From assembly GCF_020667895.1 (NCBI RefSeq), contig NZ_JAFMPS010000006.1, positions 121,589 through 185,588 of the forward strand: a stretch of DNA of 64,000 nt, given 5' to 3'. The translations under genes were made by a program, and so were the position numbers. This document shows, piece after piece, positions 26,259-35,837 of this stretch. Each line of letters starts with the position of its first letter. Position 1 is the stretch's first letter. The notes below the pieces were generated by a model. The model was not told the origin of the DNA, ran no database searches, and saw only the letters and a program-made list of their open reading frames with translations. Source of the stretch: Alcanivorax sp. 1008 (GTDB lineage: Bacteria; Pseudomonadota; Gammaproteobacteria; Pseudomonadales; Alcanivoracaceae).

Positions 26259-28008
26259 ATGAAGGTGTGTGGTGTTGTATGGCGGGGGCTTGCCGCGCTG
26301 ATACTCTTTTGGCCTTTAATGGCCAGCGCGAACATGGCTGATGTGGGCGCCGTTTGGACTGACGAGGTGCCGACGAGCCCTCTGGGTTTGCGCTCAATGA
26401 TCCTTCAGGAGACGGCTGGCCCGCTCGATATTAACGCTGTCAGGGCTCAGGTCGGGAATGGCTTTCAGGTCGGTCAAAGCCCTGTTCCTACATTTGGAAT
26501 CGGGCCGAAGCCTGTCTGGATCAGGCTGGTGGTTGAGAATCCAGATGCGCAACCCGTATCCCGACTGCTGCTCGCCGGCACAACATGGATAGACCGGCTG
26601 GATTTCTATGCCGCACATGCTGGCCAGATAGTCAGCCATCAAGTGGCTGGAGACCAGGCGTCTGATTACTTGCGCCCTCGGGCCGGAATGGGCTATTTGT
26701 TCGAACATGAATTTCCGCCGGGTAGTACGGAAATATATTTGCGCGCGGTAACGGCTGATCCGCTGTTGTTGCCCTTGCGCTTACTGGGTGTGGATGACGC
26801 CGCGGCCATGGAGCGCGCTACCAGTTACAGTTACGGACTGGTTTACGGCTTTGTGCTTGCCTTGCTTGCCTACAACTTGATGCTCTATTTAGGCCTGGCA
26901 CAGCCCAGTCATCGTGATTACTCCATTTATTTGTTGTTTTTTGGGTTGATGAATCTGGCCTATACGGGGCATGGCTATACCTGGTTGTGGTCGGATTCGC
27001 CTGTGCTGCAAAACTACATCATTCTCGCGTTGATGGTGCTGTTTGCGTGCTCGGGATTTCGTTTTGCCAGCGGATTTCTTGGGTTGCACCAGTACGCTCC
27101 GGCGCTGGCCAGAACGCTGCAATTTTTTTGTCGTGCAGTAATTTGTCTGATGACTGTGTTTATTGCCCTGCGGTGGCAACGTGAAGCGGCCTTCCTGGCA
27201 TTTAGCACAGCACTTGTTTTCGCCATTGCCATGGTTGCGCTGGGGTGGGATGCGGTGCGGCGCCAGCGACCTGCGGGGAAGTATTTTCTGGCTGCTGCCT
27301 GCAGTGGGATGGCTGGTACCGCTCTAACAACCATGACCGTATGGGGCTGGTTACCATTTTCCATGTTCTCTTATCGAGCGGTTGAAATTGGCATTCTGAT
27401 TGAGGCAACGCTATTGGCGTTGGCGGTGGCTTACCTCGTTCGTCAGCATGAGAACGCACGGCATTCGGCAGAGCAGCTTGCCAGAGTTGATCCGCTGACT
27501 GGGCTGCTGAATCGGCGCGCCTTGCTGGAGCAAGGAGAGCAGTTAAAGGTTGCCGCATTGCGACACGGCCGCCCGCTTTCATTAGTCCTGTTTGATTTGG
27601 ACCACTTCAAATTTATTAACGATTTGTACGGTCATGCGGTTGGGGATGAGGTTCTCAGGGAGTCCGCTGTGCTACTTAGGAATCTGTGCCGTCGGGAGGA
27701 TCTTGCGGCCCGTTGGGGGGGGCGAGGAGTTTATTTTGTTGTTGCCCGATGCGGACATCCAGTCGGCCGTCAATATGGCGGAACGATTGCGGCAAGAGCT
27801 GGCCGAGCGGGTGTTATGGGCAGGCACTGAAAGCATTACCCTGCGCGCCAGCTTCGGTGTTGTCACTCTGAGCGATCATGATTCTATTGAGCGGTTGATC
27901 GCTGATGCGGACGCTTTGCTTTATCGCGCCAAGCAGTCGGGGCGAGATCAGGTGTGCAGCGCTGTAACTGAAAGTCAGAGAGGTAAAGGTTCCCCGTTGC
28001 CGGTGTGA
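26259..28008 (+). pseudogene. 7TMR-DISM / GGDEF sensor cyclase, frameshifted at a G run
   Basis: Signal peptide, 7TMR-DISM extracellular domain (about 30-170), seven membrane segments (7TMR-DISM 7TM, about 180-400) and a GGDEF domain. ATG 26259 starts the signal peptide. An upstream ATG at 26241 is an alternative. The first frame ends at 27830 after AARWGGRGVYF. The +1 frame continues at 27715-27722 into EEFILLLPDADI and runs to 28008 with the normal GGDEF C-terminus. Removing one G of the eight-G run restores RWGGEEF, with RRED as inhibitory site. Either the gene is broken or slippery, or the base is a sequencing error. Confidence 0.8.
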
Positions 28009-28050
28009 TGCCGCGGTTCCTTTTTGAGGCGCAACAATAGCTGGGGCAAT

Positions 28051-28096
28051 AAAAAACCCTGACCTCTTTTGCGGTAGCAAAATCAGGCCAGGGTTT
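28051..28096 (-). terminator. Intrinsic terminator downstream of tmRNA
   Basis: On the minus strand a GC-rich stem (AAACCCTGGCCTGA pairing with GGTCAGGGTTT) is followed by TTTTTTATT. It starts 6 bases after the 3' end of ssrA and is the expected end of its precursor. Confidence 0.75.
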
Positions 28097-28102
28097 ACTG
28101 GT

Positions 28103-28457
28103 TGGTGGAGCCGGCGGGGATCGAACCCGCGTCCGTCAGCAATCCACTTGCAGATCTACATGCTTAGCCGTGTCTACTAATTTAGGTTCCAGCGGCCCGA
28201 CGGGCAGGGTGCTGGTTCCGATCCCCTAAAGTTTTAGCAATTCAGTCCGGGGCGAACGTCATCGCGAGTCTGTGTATGCGTGCCCGTGTTGCTCCCCCAC
28301 AGACAGGGTCGCGCGACGGTTAGCAGGGATTTAGGCTGCTAGTGCGTAGGAATCGTCGTTTGCGATTACTTTTTTGCCACAATGGATTTACGAGCATCGT
28401 AGCCTGCTCGGCATGCACCACAAGATTCAATACCGGCGTCGAAACCATGTCGGCCCC
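28103..28457 (-). ncRNA. ssrA: Transfer-messenger RNA (tmRNA, ssrA)
   Basis: About 355 nt, one-piece tmRNA. The 5' end is GGGGCCGACATGGTTTCGACG. The 3' end is the T-arm and acceptor GCGGGTTCGATCC...CTCCACCA with CCA encoded. The tag reading frame lies at 28363-28331 and encodes ANDDSYALAA then TAA, resembling E. coli ANDENYALAA. It rescues ribosomes stalled on broken mRNA together with SmpB, whose gene is 500 bases away. The tag ends in LAA, the ClpXP recognition signal. Confidence 0.97.
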
Positions 28458-28619
28458 AGTTGGTACAGGATACTTTATGGGGCCATTAAGAAGTAGTTTC
28501 AAGGTAAAAAAATGAAATAAATTTTGTGTCGGACAATAAGTCAGAAAGCCCCTTGTGGGCGGGGGCAACGGGCGCAATATAAGGGCGTGAAGAAGTTTTC
28601 TGATTTAAGGAGAGAAACC

Positions 28620-28889
28620 ATGAAAACATTGGTTGATCGCATCGCTGCGCTGGGTGCGCCGCTGAAGAAATACCCATTGGCTTACCGTGGAATCGGGCTG
28701 GTTGTAGCCCTGATTGCCTATTCCGCTGGAGTCCTGCTGGTGGACAGCCTGACCCATATTGGCTTTTTGGTAGTGCTGGTGGCGCTGTACTTTCTGCCGG
28801 CTGTGCTGCGTGCCTGGTTGCTGTTTTATTGGCAGCTACGTGAGGAGCTCAGTGCTTGGCGGGGGCGCCGATCAGGCAAAGCGTTCTAA
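28620..28889 (+). CDS. Small membrane protein of unknown function
   Basis: 89 residues from ATG 28620, with AAGGAGAG upstream. Two hydrophobic segments (about 25-47 and 51-72) are separated by a short turn, then a basic tail (WRGRRSGKAF). It lies alone between tmRNA and smpB with its own terminator after it. I recognise no family or catalytic residue. Confidence 0.75.
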   Translation: MKTLVDRIAALGAPLKKYPLAYRGIGLVVALIAYSAGVLLVDSLTHIGFLVVLVALYFLPAVLRAWLLFYWQLREELSAWRGRRSGKAF

Positions 28890-28894
28890 AGAGG

Positions 28895-28921
28895 AAAGGG
28901 CCGACTAGTCGGCCCTTTTTT
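28895..28921. terminator. Bidirectional terminator between the small membrane protein and smpB
   Basis: A perfect 24-base palindrome AAAGGGCCGAC/TAGTCGGCCCTTT followed by T's. It serves the plus-strand gene ending at 28889 and, in the other direction, smpB ending at 28932. Confidence 0.85.
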
Positions 28922-28931
28922 ATGGTTTGTG

Positions 28932-29408
28932 CTAGCGTCCGCGCATCAGGCGTTGCTTCTGCCGCTTCCAGTCCCGCTCTTTCTCGGTGGCGCGCTTGTC
29001 AAAGTTTTGCTTGCCCTTGGCAAGGGCTATTTCCAGCTTGGCTCTGCCGCGGTCCCAATACATGCTGACGGGCACGCAGGTGTAGCCATCCCTTTGTACC
29101 CCGGCAAAGATCTGAGACAACTGGCGGCGTTGCAGTAGCAGCTTGCGATTGCGCAGTGGCTCTGGGCTGATGTGGGTGCTGGCGGTGCTGAGCGGCTCGA
29201 TCCGGCAGCCAAATAACCAGGCCTCACCGTCCTTGAGCATCACGTAGGACTCGGCCAGATTACATTTGCCGGCGCGCAGGGACTTCACCTCCCAGCCAAG
29301 CAATACCAGCCCGGCCTCAAAAGTTTCTTCAAGGTGGTAGTCATGCCGCGCTTTACGGTTTACGGCGATGTCACGTGGGGCGCCGGCCCCTTTGGCTGCT
29401 TTGCTCAT
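28932..29408 (-). CDS. smpB: tmRNA-binding protein SmpB
   Basis: 158 residues from ATG 29408. The long upstream extension is not part of the family. Motifs: [32 protein letters not shown] (seen in pieces), [15 protein letters not shown], and the basic C-terminal tail [17 protein letters not shown]. SmpB binds tmRNA and places it in the ribosomal A site during trans-translation. The gene lies close to ssrA, as in many gammaproteobacteria. The short distance suggests a shared region, but the two are separately terminated. Confidence 0.95.
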   Translation of the reverse strand: MSKAAKGAGAPRDIAVNRKARHDYHLEETFEAGLVLLGWEVKSLRAGKCNLAESYVMLKDGEAWLFGCRIEPLSTASTHISPEPLRNRKLLLQRRQLSQIFAGVQRDGYTCVPVSMYWDRGRAKLEIALAKGKQNFDKRATEKERDWKRQKQRLMRGR

Positions 29409-29532
29409 AGGGCCGCGATTATACGGTAGCTGCAGCCAATTGCATGTCTGACATGATGGTTTTTCCGGTTTTCCTTGAGGCACACCGCTTTTGTCCGGAA
29501 AATGACGCCTTTGGTTATCTGAGCGAGCAACT

Positions 29533-30918
29533 ATGGACAACAGCAGCGCACCACTGAACGGCACTTGGGCCAGCCGCTGGGTGTTTATCCTGGCGGCCAC
29601 CGGCTCGGCAGTGGGGCTTGGTAATATCTGGAAGTTTCCGTATATCGCCGGGGAGTATGGCGGTGGCGCCTTCGTTCTCCTGTATCTATTGATCATTGCG
29701 CTGGTCGGCGTGCCGGTGATGGTGGCCGAGGTGATGATGGGCCGGCGTGGTGGCATGAGCCCTGTTAACTCCATGAAAAAGCTTGCTGGCCAGGCAGAGG
29801 TGACCAGCCGCTGGAAGGCATTGGGCTATCTCGGCGCAACCGCAGGCTTCCTGATTCTTACTTTCTATAGTGTCATCGCTGGTTGGGCGTTGTATTACAT
29901 TGTTGCCATGCCAACGGTGCTGGTCGGAGCGGATACCGAGCAAGTTGCTGCGGTGTTTGATGGTCTGCTGGCCAGCCCAATGACTATGCTGCTCTGTCAT
30001 AGCGTGTTCATGCTGCTGACTGTGGTTGTGGTGTTGCAGGGTATTTATCGGGGACTGCAGAGAGCCGTACAGGTTCTGATGCCAGCGTTGTTTGTCATGC
30101 TGCTGGTGCTGCTTGGCTATGCTGCGACCAGCGGTGGCTTTAATGAAGCGTTGGCGTTCATGTTTACCGTGGACTTTAGCAAGCTCAGTTCGGAGGCTGT
30201 GCTGGTAGCCATGGGGCACTCGTTCTTTACTCTGAGCCTTGGTTTGGGTGCGATCATGGCCTATGGCGCTTACATGCCCAAGGAAGTCAGCGGTAAAGAT
30301 GGCCGGCGGCGGCCCGTATCGATTGGCTCGACAGTGCTAACCATCGCTTTTTTGGACACTCTGGTGGCTTTGGTTGCCGGGCTATGCATTTTCCCGGTTG
30401 TGTTTGCCAATGGCCTTGAGCCGGGGGCTGGACCTGGTTTGCTGTTCCAGACATTGCCGCTGGCATTCGCGCAGATGCCCGCGGGAATCTGGTTCGGAGG
30501 GCTATTCTTTGTCCTGGTGCTGTTCGCGGCCTGGAGCTCGTCTATTTCCCTGCTGGAGCCTTTGGTCGCGTGGCTGGTTGAGGCGGGCTGGTCTCGGCCG
30601 AGGGCTGCAATCGTGCTGGGCCTGGCTGCGTGGCTCATCGGCATTGGCTCAGTGCTGTCATTCAATCTTTGGTCCGACAAGACGCTATTTGGTGAAACCG
30701 TATTTGGCACTCTGGACTTCCTCACCACCAATATCATGCTGCCCCTGGGCGGGTTGCTGATTGCTATCTTCGCCGGTTGGGTAATGAAGGATAGCCATGC
30801 CCGCAAAGAGCTCAACATGGCAAGCTTCAAGGTCTATCTTGGTTGGCGAGTGGCGGTCAGAATCATTGCTCCGCTGGCCATTCTGGCGGTGTTTGCCCAT
30901 GGCATTGGTCTGATTTGA
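29533..30918 (+). CDS. Neurotransmitter:sodium symporter (NSS) family transporter
   Basis: 461 residues with about 11-12 hydrophobic segments. NSS landmarks are the first helix break [23 protein letters not shown] (in part), the sodium and substrate residues [26 protein letters not shown] in the middle and the later [13 protein letters not shown]. Such proteins import amino acids or related solutes with sodium. The substrate is not evident from the sequence. It is divergent from smpB, with 124 bases between them. Confidence 0.87.
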   Translation: MDNSSAPLNGTWASRWVFILAATGSAVGLGNIWKFPYIAGEYGGGAFVLLYLLIIALVGVPVMVAEVMMGRRGGMSPVNSMKKLAGQAEVTSRWKALGYLGATAGFLILTFYSVIAGWALYYIVAMPTVLVGADTEQVAAVFDGLLASPMTMLLCHSVFMLLTVVVVLQGIYRGLQRAVQVLMPALFVMLLVLLGYAATSGGFNEALAFMFTVDFSKLSSEAVLVAMGHSFFTLSLGLGAIMAYGAYMPKEVSGKDGRRRPVSIGSTVLTIAFLDTLVALVAGLCIFPVVFANGLEPGAGPGLLFQTLPLAFAQMPAGIWFGGLFFVLVLFAAWSSSISLLEPLVAWLVEAGWSRPRAAIVLGLAAWLIGIGSVLSFNLWSDKTLFGETVFGTLDFLTTNIMLPLGGLLIAIFAGWVMKDSHARKELNMASFKVYLGWRVAVRIIAPLAILAVFAHGIGLI

Positions 30919-30925
30919 GGCTGGT

Positions 30926-31240
30926 ATGAACGACGAACTGCTGAATGTTGAAGTGGTGTATGCCCTGCCGGACAGGCAGAAGCTGATTAGTCTGCGAGTG
31001 CCAGTCGGTGCCACCATGTATGACGCTGTGCAACAGTCGGGGATTATTGGTTTTTTCCCTGAGTTGGATATTGAGCATTCCAGCATGGGGGTTTTCAGCA
31101 AGGTTGAGGCTAACCCCAAGGGGCGGGTTTTGGCGGAGGGCGAGCGGGTGGAAATCTACCGCCCGTTGATCATTGATCCCAAGGACAACCGCAAAGCACG
31201 TGCCAAGCAGGCTAAGGAAAAGCGCTCAGGTCAGGCCTGA
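30926..31240 (+). CDS. rnfH: RnfH-family protein
   Basis: 104 residues with a ubiquitin-like fold signature: VEVVYALPDRQKLISLRVPVGAT and the C-terminal RPLIIDPKDNRKARAKQAKEK (in parts). RnfH (UPF0125) is of uncertain function and often linked to ratA or smpB. It starts 7 bases after the NSS gene stop and ends 7 bases before the convergent bamE stop. Confidence 0.87.
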   Translation: MNDELLNVEVVYALPDRQKLISLRVPVGATMYDAVQQSGIIGFFPELDIEHSSMGVFSKVEANPKGRVLAEGERVEIYRPLIIDPKDNRKARAKQAKEKRSGQA

Positions 31241-31247
31241 GCGTTGA

Positions 31248-31658
31248 TTATTCTTCGCTGTCGCGGCGCTGCTGGTCTGCACGGCTGGCGAGGTCGCGAT
31301 CCTGCGGGGCAATGACCTTGGAGCGGAAGTCTGCGATGACTTCACCTTCATGATGGCTGTAAGCGCCATCGCGGAAGTGCACCACGATCTGCTGTTCGAC
31401 CATATCGCCTTTGCCCGGCTGCAAGCGCATCAGGTAGAACCAGGTGTCCGGGGTAAATGGATCAATCAGGGTTGGCATGCCCATAACATAGCGAACCTGC
31501 TCCGGAGACATGCCTGGATTGAGCTGATCGACCATGTCTTCGGTGACAAAGTTGCCCTGCGGGATGTCAATGCGGTAGACGCCGGGGAAGCGCACAGTGC
31601 TGCACGCAGTGGTCAGCGCGGTAACGAGCAGGACGGAAATCAGCAGCAGAATACGCAT
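31248..31658 (-). CDS. bamE: Outer membrane assembly lipoprotein BamE (OmlA)
   Basis: 136 residues from ATG 31658. A lipoprotein signal ends at TTAC|STVRFPGVYR, so Cys is about residue 17. The fold region has GNFVTEDMVDQLNPGM, EQVRYVMGMPTLIDPF and WFYLMRLQPG, the core of BamE. It stabilises BamD in the outer-membrane assembly complex. It is divergent from fur, as in Pseudomonas (omlA-fur). The charged C-terminal tail (about 110-136) is longer than in E. coli BamE and may be flexible. Confidence 0.92.
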   Translation of the reverse strand: MRILLLISVLLVTALTTACSTVRFPGVYRIDIPQGNFVTEDMVDQLNPGMSPEQVRYVMGMPTLIDPFTPDTWFYLMRLQPGKGDMVEQQIVVHFRDGAYSHHEGEVIADFRSKVIAPQDRDLASRADQQRRDSEE

Positions 31659-31760
31659 AGTAGTGTCGACTTCACTCAAGTTGAGGCGATAATACAGACA
31701 CTGTCTGGGGACACAAGTTCACCCGTCGGCTGATCGGCGGCTTAACTCAGGAGTAAATCG

Positions 31761-32165
31761 GTGGAAGATCAGGAGTTACGCAAAGCTGGCCTGAAGGTCA
31801 CTCTGCCACGGGTAAAGATTCTGCAGCATCTGGAAGAAGCGGCAGAGCGCCACATGAGTGCCGAGGATATCTACAAGGCGTTGCTGGAGTCTGGTGCGGA
31901 TGTTGGGTTGGCGACGGTCTATCGTGTGCTGACTCAGTTTGAGCAGGCCGGGATTGTCATGCGGCATAACTTCGAGGGCGGTTCGGCGGTGTTTGAGCTG
32001 GCCAACGAGGGGCACCATGACCATATGGTATGCATGGACACTAATGAAGTGATCGAATTTGTTGACCCGGAAATCGAGCGGCGCCAACACGCCATTGCCG
32101 AGAAGTATGGATTCGAGCTGGTAGATCACAAACTGGTGCTGTACGTGCGGCCAAAGAAATCCTGA
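31761..32165 (+). CDS. fur: Ferric uptake regulator Fur
   Basis: 134 residues. The winged-helix domain (about 1-80) has LKVTLPRVKILQHLEEA, HMSAEDIYKALLESGADVGLATVYRVLTQFEQAG (in pieces). The dimerisation domain has the metal sites in HHDHMVCMDTNEVIEF and ERRQHAIAEKYGFELVDH. The second cysteine of the CxxC structural-zinc pair is missing, as in Pseudomonas Fur. Fur represses iron-uptake genes with Fe(II). Position opposite bamE supports Fur rather than Zur. Confidence 0.93.
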   Translation: MEDQELRKAGLKVTLPRVKILQHLEEAAERHMSAEDIYKALLESGADVGLATVYRVLTQFEQAGIVMRHNFEGGSAVFELANEGHHDHMVCMDTNEVIEFVDPEIERRQHAIAEKYGFELVDHKLVLYVRPKKS

Positions 32166-32175
32166 CGTCAGAGTG

Positions 32176-32202
32176 TCAGGCGCTATGAGCCTGACTTTTT
32201 TC
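32176..32202 (+). terminator. Intrinsic terminator after fur, inside the recN 3' end
   Basis: GTCAGGC, seven-base loop, GCCTGAC, then TTTTTT. It lies 10 bases after the fur stop and within the last codons of recN on the other strand. Confidence 0.72.
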
Positions 32203-33849
32203 CAGCATTTCTCTGGCATGTGCCAACGTTGAGTCTGTTATCTCGACGCCGCCGAGCATTCGCGCCACTTCCTGAACTCGCTGCTCATTAGTCAATGGCG
32301 ATACGCTGGTGTGGGTGCTGTCTTTTTTCTGCTGTTTTTGCACCTGCCAATGGCTGTGGCCAAGGCTGGCCACTTGAGGCTGGTGGGTAATGCATAGCAC
32401 TTGAGCATGGTCGCCAAGTTCGCGTAGCAGACGCCCCACAATTTCAGCGATGCCCCCACCGACGCCGACATCGACTTCATCAAAGACCAGAGATGGCACG
32501 GTTAAGGTCTTGGCGCATATCACCTGAATGGCCAGACTGACGCGTGAAAGCTCGCCCCCTGAGGCGACCTTGGCGAGGGGCTTGAGTGGCTGGCCCGGAT
32601 TGGCGGTGAACAGGAACTCCACTTCCTCCAGTCCCTCAGCTCCGGGTTCGCAGGCGCTCAGTGATATTTCCAGGCGGGCGCCCTTCATGCCGAGTTCCTT
32701 CAGGTTGCCCAAGACTCCGTTGGCCAGGGCGCTGGCATGGCTGCGACGTAGCTCCGACAGTCTGCGGGCTGACTCCATAAAGGCGGTTTCTGCCTGATGC
32801 TCCTGAGCTTCCAGGGCAAGCAGATGGCTGTCGTGATTGTCCAGTCGGCTCGCTTCGTCGCGAAGGGTTTGGTGGTGGCTGGATAGCTGTTCCGGTCTGA
32901 CTCGATGTTTGCGGGCCAGTGTATAAGCCTGACCAAGTCGCTCTTCCACCTGAATAAGACGCTCAGGGTCAAGGTCCAGACGATCCAGGTAATGGCGTAG
33001 ATCATCGGCTGCGGCTTCCACCTGCAGGCGAGCCGATTCGACGGTGCTCAGGGTGGTCCCTAAAGTTTCGTCGCCATCTGCTGCATCGCCGAGCCAGTGC
33101 TGCACCCGTGCCAGCTGATCAGCAACGGCCCCCTCTTCTTGCTCATAAAGTAGGCCTAGAGATTGTTGGCAAAGACGGATCAGGGCGTCCGCGTTACCGA
33201 GGCGCTTCTGCTCGCTTTCCAGCTGAGCCAACTCCTGCTCGCCCAGATCAAAAGCATCCAGCTCTTCAAGTTGGAAGCGCAACAGCTCCTGCCGCTCTCC
33301 CGACTCCCGTGCGCTATTTAGCGCCTGTTCTCTGGCCTTGCGGGCATCACGCCATTCGCGCCACTGAAGACGCAGTGTGCGTAGCAGGCTGTCGGCACCG
33401 GCGAAACTATCCAGCAGAGCGCGCTGGGATTCCTTTTTCAACAACGACTGATGTTCGTGCTGGGAGTGAATGCTAATGAGTAACTCGCCCAGCTCGCGAA
33501 CTTCGGTAATCGGCACTGGAGAGCCATTGATGTAAGCTCTGGAGCGGCCGTCCTGACGTACTGTGCGGCGCAGGATGCAGTCATCATCATGGTCCAGCTC
33601 GCGGCTTATCAGCCATTGGCGCGCCGCCGGGCAGTCGCTAAGGTCGAAGGTGGCCTCCGCTTCGGCCCGCTCACAGCCGGCCCGCACTACGCTACTGTCT
33701 GCCCGGTCCCCAAGGGTCAGCCCTAATGCGTCAATCAGCACTGATTTGCCGGCCCCGGTTTCGCCGCTGATGGTGGTCAGCCCGCGGCCGGGCTCGAGCT
33801 CAAGGGATTCGACGGTGGCAAAGTGGCGGACGCCGAGATGGGTAAGCAT
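32176..33849 (-). CDS. recN: DNA repair protein RecN
   Basis: 557 residues, SMC-like ATPase for double-strand break repair. Walker A is GETGAGKSVLIDALG near residue 30. The long central part is helical coiled coil (about 150-370). The signature motif and Walker B are LSRVSLAIQ and LVFDEVDVGVGGGIAE, followed by QVASLGHSHWQV. The final residues end AHSA. The 3' end carries the fur terminator on the opposite strand. It is divergent from hrcA with about 150 bases between them, where LexA control could lie, though I see no clear SOS box. Confidence 0.95.
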   Translation of the reverse strand: MLTHLGVRHFATVESLELEPGRGLTTISGETGAGKSVLIDALGLTLGDRADSSVVRAGCERAEAEATFDLSDCPAARQWLISRELDHDDDCILRRTVRQDGRSRAYINGSPVPITEVRELGELLISIHSQHEHQSLLKKESQRALLDSFAGADSLLRTLRLQWREWRDARKAREQALNSARESGERQELLRFQLEELDAFDLGEQELAQLESEQKRLGNADALIRLCQQSLGLLYEQEEGAVADQLARVQHWLGDAADGDETLGTTLSTVESARLQVEAAADDLRHYLDRLDLDPERLIQVEERLGQAYTLARKHRVRPEQLSSHHQTLRDEASRLDNHDSHLLALEAQEHQAETAFMESARRLSELRRSHASALANGVLGNLKELGMKGARLEISLSACEPGAEGLEEVEFLFTANPGQPLKPLAKVASGGELSRVSLAIQVICAKTLTVPSLVFDEVDVGVGGGIAEIVGRLLRELGDHAQVLCITHQPQVASLGHSHWQVQKQQKKDSTHTSVSPLTNEQRVQEVARMLGGVEITDSTLAHAREMLEKSQAHSA

Positions 33850-33997
33850 ATGCTGTCCATGCGATCAGTATGATTGAGCGATGATACTGGTATTTGCAGC
33901 GACACTACAATATTGCCGTTAGCGCCGCCGTCAGCCCTTCCCCTGAGCAGATGCCCTCCTATAATGAAGACCGTTGTCATCATTCAGTCTGCTGCCC

Positions 33998-35053
33998 ATG
34001 ACCAACCCAGAACTCAGTGAACGAAAGCAACGCCTGTTGATGGCGTTGGTAGAGCGTCATATCCGTGATGGCCAACCGGTGGGCTCGAAAACCCTTGCCA
34101 GTGGAGCCGGGCTGCAGGCAAGTCCCGCGACTATCCGCAATATAATGGCGGAGCTGGAGGATTTTGGCATTCTGGCAAGCCCGCACACCTCCGCAGGGCG
34201 TGTTCCCACCGAGGCGGGTTATCGGCTCTATGTGGATGCTCTGCTGCGCAGTGCGCCCATGCAGGATGCCAATGTCCGCTCTCTGAAGAAGGAGCTGGAG
34301 AGGCTGATTGATCCCGATCAGTCCCCCAAGGAGTTGGTGGCGCAGGCCTCGCGCGCGCTAGCAGAGTTGACCCGTATGGCGGGGGTGGTTGTGGTGCCGC
34401 GGCGCGACGTTACGCGCCTGCGTATGGTCGAGTTTTTGCCCCTTTCCGGGCAGCGGGTTTTGGTGATTCTGGTGCTTAACCGGGCGGAGGTGCAGAACCG
34501 GGTTATTCATACCGACCGGGAGTATGCAGAGCACGAGCTGCGGCAGGCGGCAAATTATATCAATCGCACCTATGCGGGTTGTGATCTTGACGATATCTGT
34601 GATGGCTTGTTGAAAACCATGGCCGCGGACAAACGGCAGATGGATCTGATGATGCAGACTGCCATGGATGTGGCAGCAAAGGCATTGCGGCGTCCGGATC
34701 AAGAAGCCGGCGATGAGTACGTGGTGTCTGGCGAAGCCAACCTGCTGGGGGCTGCCGGAGCTGATGATCTTGGCAAGTTGCGGGATCTGTTTGAGGCGTT
34801 CAATAGCAAAAGGGACATCCTTCATCTGCTGGAGCGCAGTGCCCGTGCCGATGGCGTACAGATTTTCATTGGCCGTGAGGCTGGCTATCAAGCCTTCGAT
34901 GAGTACTCTCTGGTGTCGGCGCCATACCGTGCGGAGGGCCACACTGTTGGGGTGCTGGCGGTGGTTGGGCCGACACGAATGGACTATGAACGCGTCATTC
35001 CTACTGTCGATATCACCTCTCGGGTGCTGTCAGCGGCGCTGCGCAATAGCTGA
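33998..35053 (+). CDS. hrcA: Heat-inducible transcription repressor HrcA
   Basis: 351 residues from ATG 33998. Winged-helix N-terminus: ELSERKQRLLMALVERHIRDGQPVGSKTLA and SPATIRNIMAELEDFGILASPHTSAGRVPTEAGYRLYVD (in pieces). The remainder is a GAF-like and dimerisation domain. HrcA normally binds CIRCE sites (TTAGCACTC-N9-GAGTGCTAA) at groE and dnaK. No CIRCE is visible upstream of grpE or dnaK here, so its target may be elsewhere. The in-frame upstream start at 33974 is less likely. Confidence 0.93.
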   Translation: MTNPELSERKQRLLMALVERHIRDGQPVGSKTLASGAGLQASPATIRNIMAELEDFGILASPHTSAGRVPTEAGYRLYVDALLRSAPMQDANVRSLKKELERLIDPDQSPKELVAQASRALAELTRMAGVVVVPRRDVTRLRMVEFLPLSGQRVLVILVLNRAEVQNRVIHTDREYAEHELRQAANYINRTYAGCDLDDICDGLLKTMAADKRQMDLMMQTAMDVAAKALRRPDQEAGDEYVVSGEANLLGAAGADDLGKLRDLFEAFNSKRDILHLLERSARADGVQIFIGREAGYQAFDEYSLVSAPYRAEGHTVGVLAVVGPTRMDYERVIPTVDITSRVLSAALRNS

Positions 35054-35077
35054 TTTGGCCGGATTAATTGGCCTGTG

Positions 35078-35107
35078 CCCTTGAATCTGCCTGCACCGTT
35101 CCCATAT
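35078..35107 (+). promoter_or_regulatory. Sigma-32 type promoter for grpE
   Basis: CCCTTGAA, 15-base spacer, CCCATAT. This is close to the heat-shock consensus CTTGAA-N(13-15)-CCCCATnT. It lies about 60 bases before the grpE start. Confidence 0.72.
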
Positions 35108-35166
35108 CGTTGCCGCCTTTCCTGAAAGACGGGCCCGTTGTCCGTGTGTCATTCGGAGATAATTAC

Positions 35167-35730
35167 ATGAGCGAACAGGAAAAAGACCCGCAAGCGGGGG
35201 AGTCTGAGGCGGTGCAAAGCGAGCTTTCTGTGGAGGCGGCGGAGACGTCGTCTGACACCGCTACCGAGCTGGAGTCTCTGCAGCAGCAGCTGGCTGATGT
35301 TAGCCGCCAGCTGGCCGAGGCTGATCTGCGCGCCCAGGCGGAAATCCAGAATATGCGTCGGCGCATGGAGCGGGAGGTTGCCAATGCGCACAAGTTTGCG
35401 TTGGAGAAGTTTTCTGCGGACTTGTTGGCAGTGGCCGACAATCTTGAGCGCGGTCTGGCCGCGCTACCGATGGAAGACAATGCCCTCACCGCCGTCCGTG
35501 AAGGTATTGAACTGACCCTCAAGTCCCTTACAGATGCTTTTGCCCGGCATGGCATTGAGGGTGTGGATCCGAAGGGGGCGCAGTTTGATCCGCAGATGCA
35601 TGAGGCCATGGCTATGGTGCCGATGCCTGATGCCGAGGCGAATAGCGTTATTGAAGTGCTTGAGAAGGGCTACCTGCTCAATGGCCGCTTGATACGGCCG
35701 GCTCGGGTGGTGGTGGCAAAAAATCCTTGA
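35167..35730 (+). CDS. grpE: Nucleotide exchange factor GrpE
   Basis: 187 residues from ATG 35167. The acidic N-terminus is disordered, a coiled coil of about residues 35-80 follows, then the four-helix bundle and beta domain (FARHGIEGVDPKGAQFDPQMHEAMA, GYLLNGRLIRPARVVV, seen in pieces). GrpE speeds ADP release from DnaK and acts as a heat sensor. An earlier in-frame start at 35068 would run back through the sigma-32 promoter and is rejected. Confidence 0.95.
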   Translation: MSEQEKDPQAGESEAVQSELSVEAAETSSDTATELESLQQQLADVSRQLAEADLRAQAEIQNMRRRMEREVANAHKFALEKFSADLLAVADNLERGLAALPMEDNALTAVREGIELTLKSLTDAFARHGIEGVDPKGAQFDPQMHEAMAMVPMPDAEANSVIEVLEKGYLLNGRLIRPARVVVAKNP

Positions 35731-35737
35731 GCCAGCA

Positions 35738-35765
35738 CTTGAAACACTGTCAGTCGGCGCCATAT
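35738..35765 (+). promoter_or_regulatory. Sigma-32 type promoter for dnaK
   Basis: CTTGAAA, 15 bases, CCATAT, with GCGCCATAT covering the -10. It lies 7 bases after the grpE stop and about 75 before dnaK, so dnaK-dnaJ can be started independently of grpE. Confidence 0.65.
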
Positions 35766-35837
35766 AGGCTCTGAAACCAAAATCAGCTTCTCCGGTTGCC
35801 GACAGGGACCGGAGGCAGACGTGAAAGGAGAAATGCA

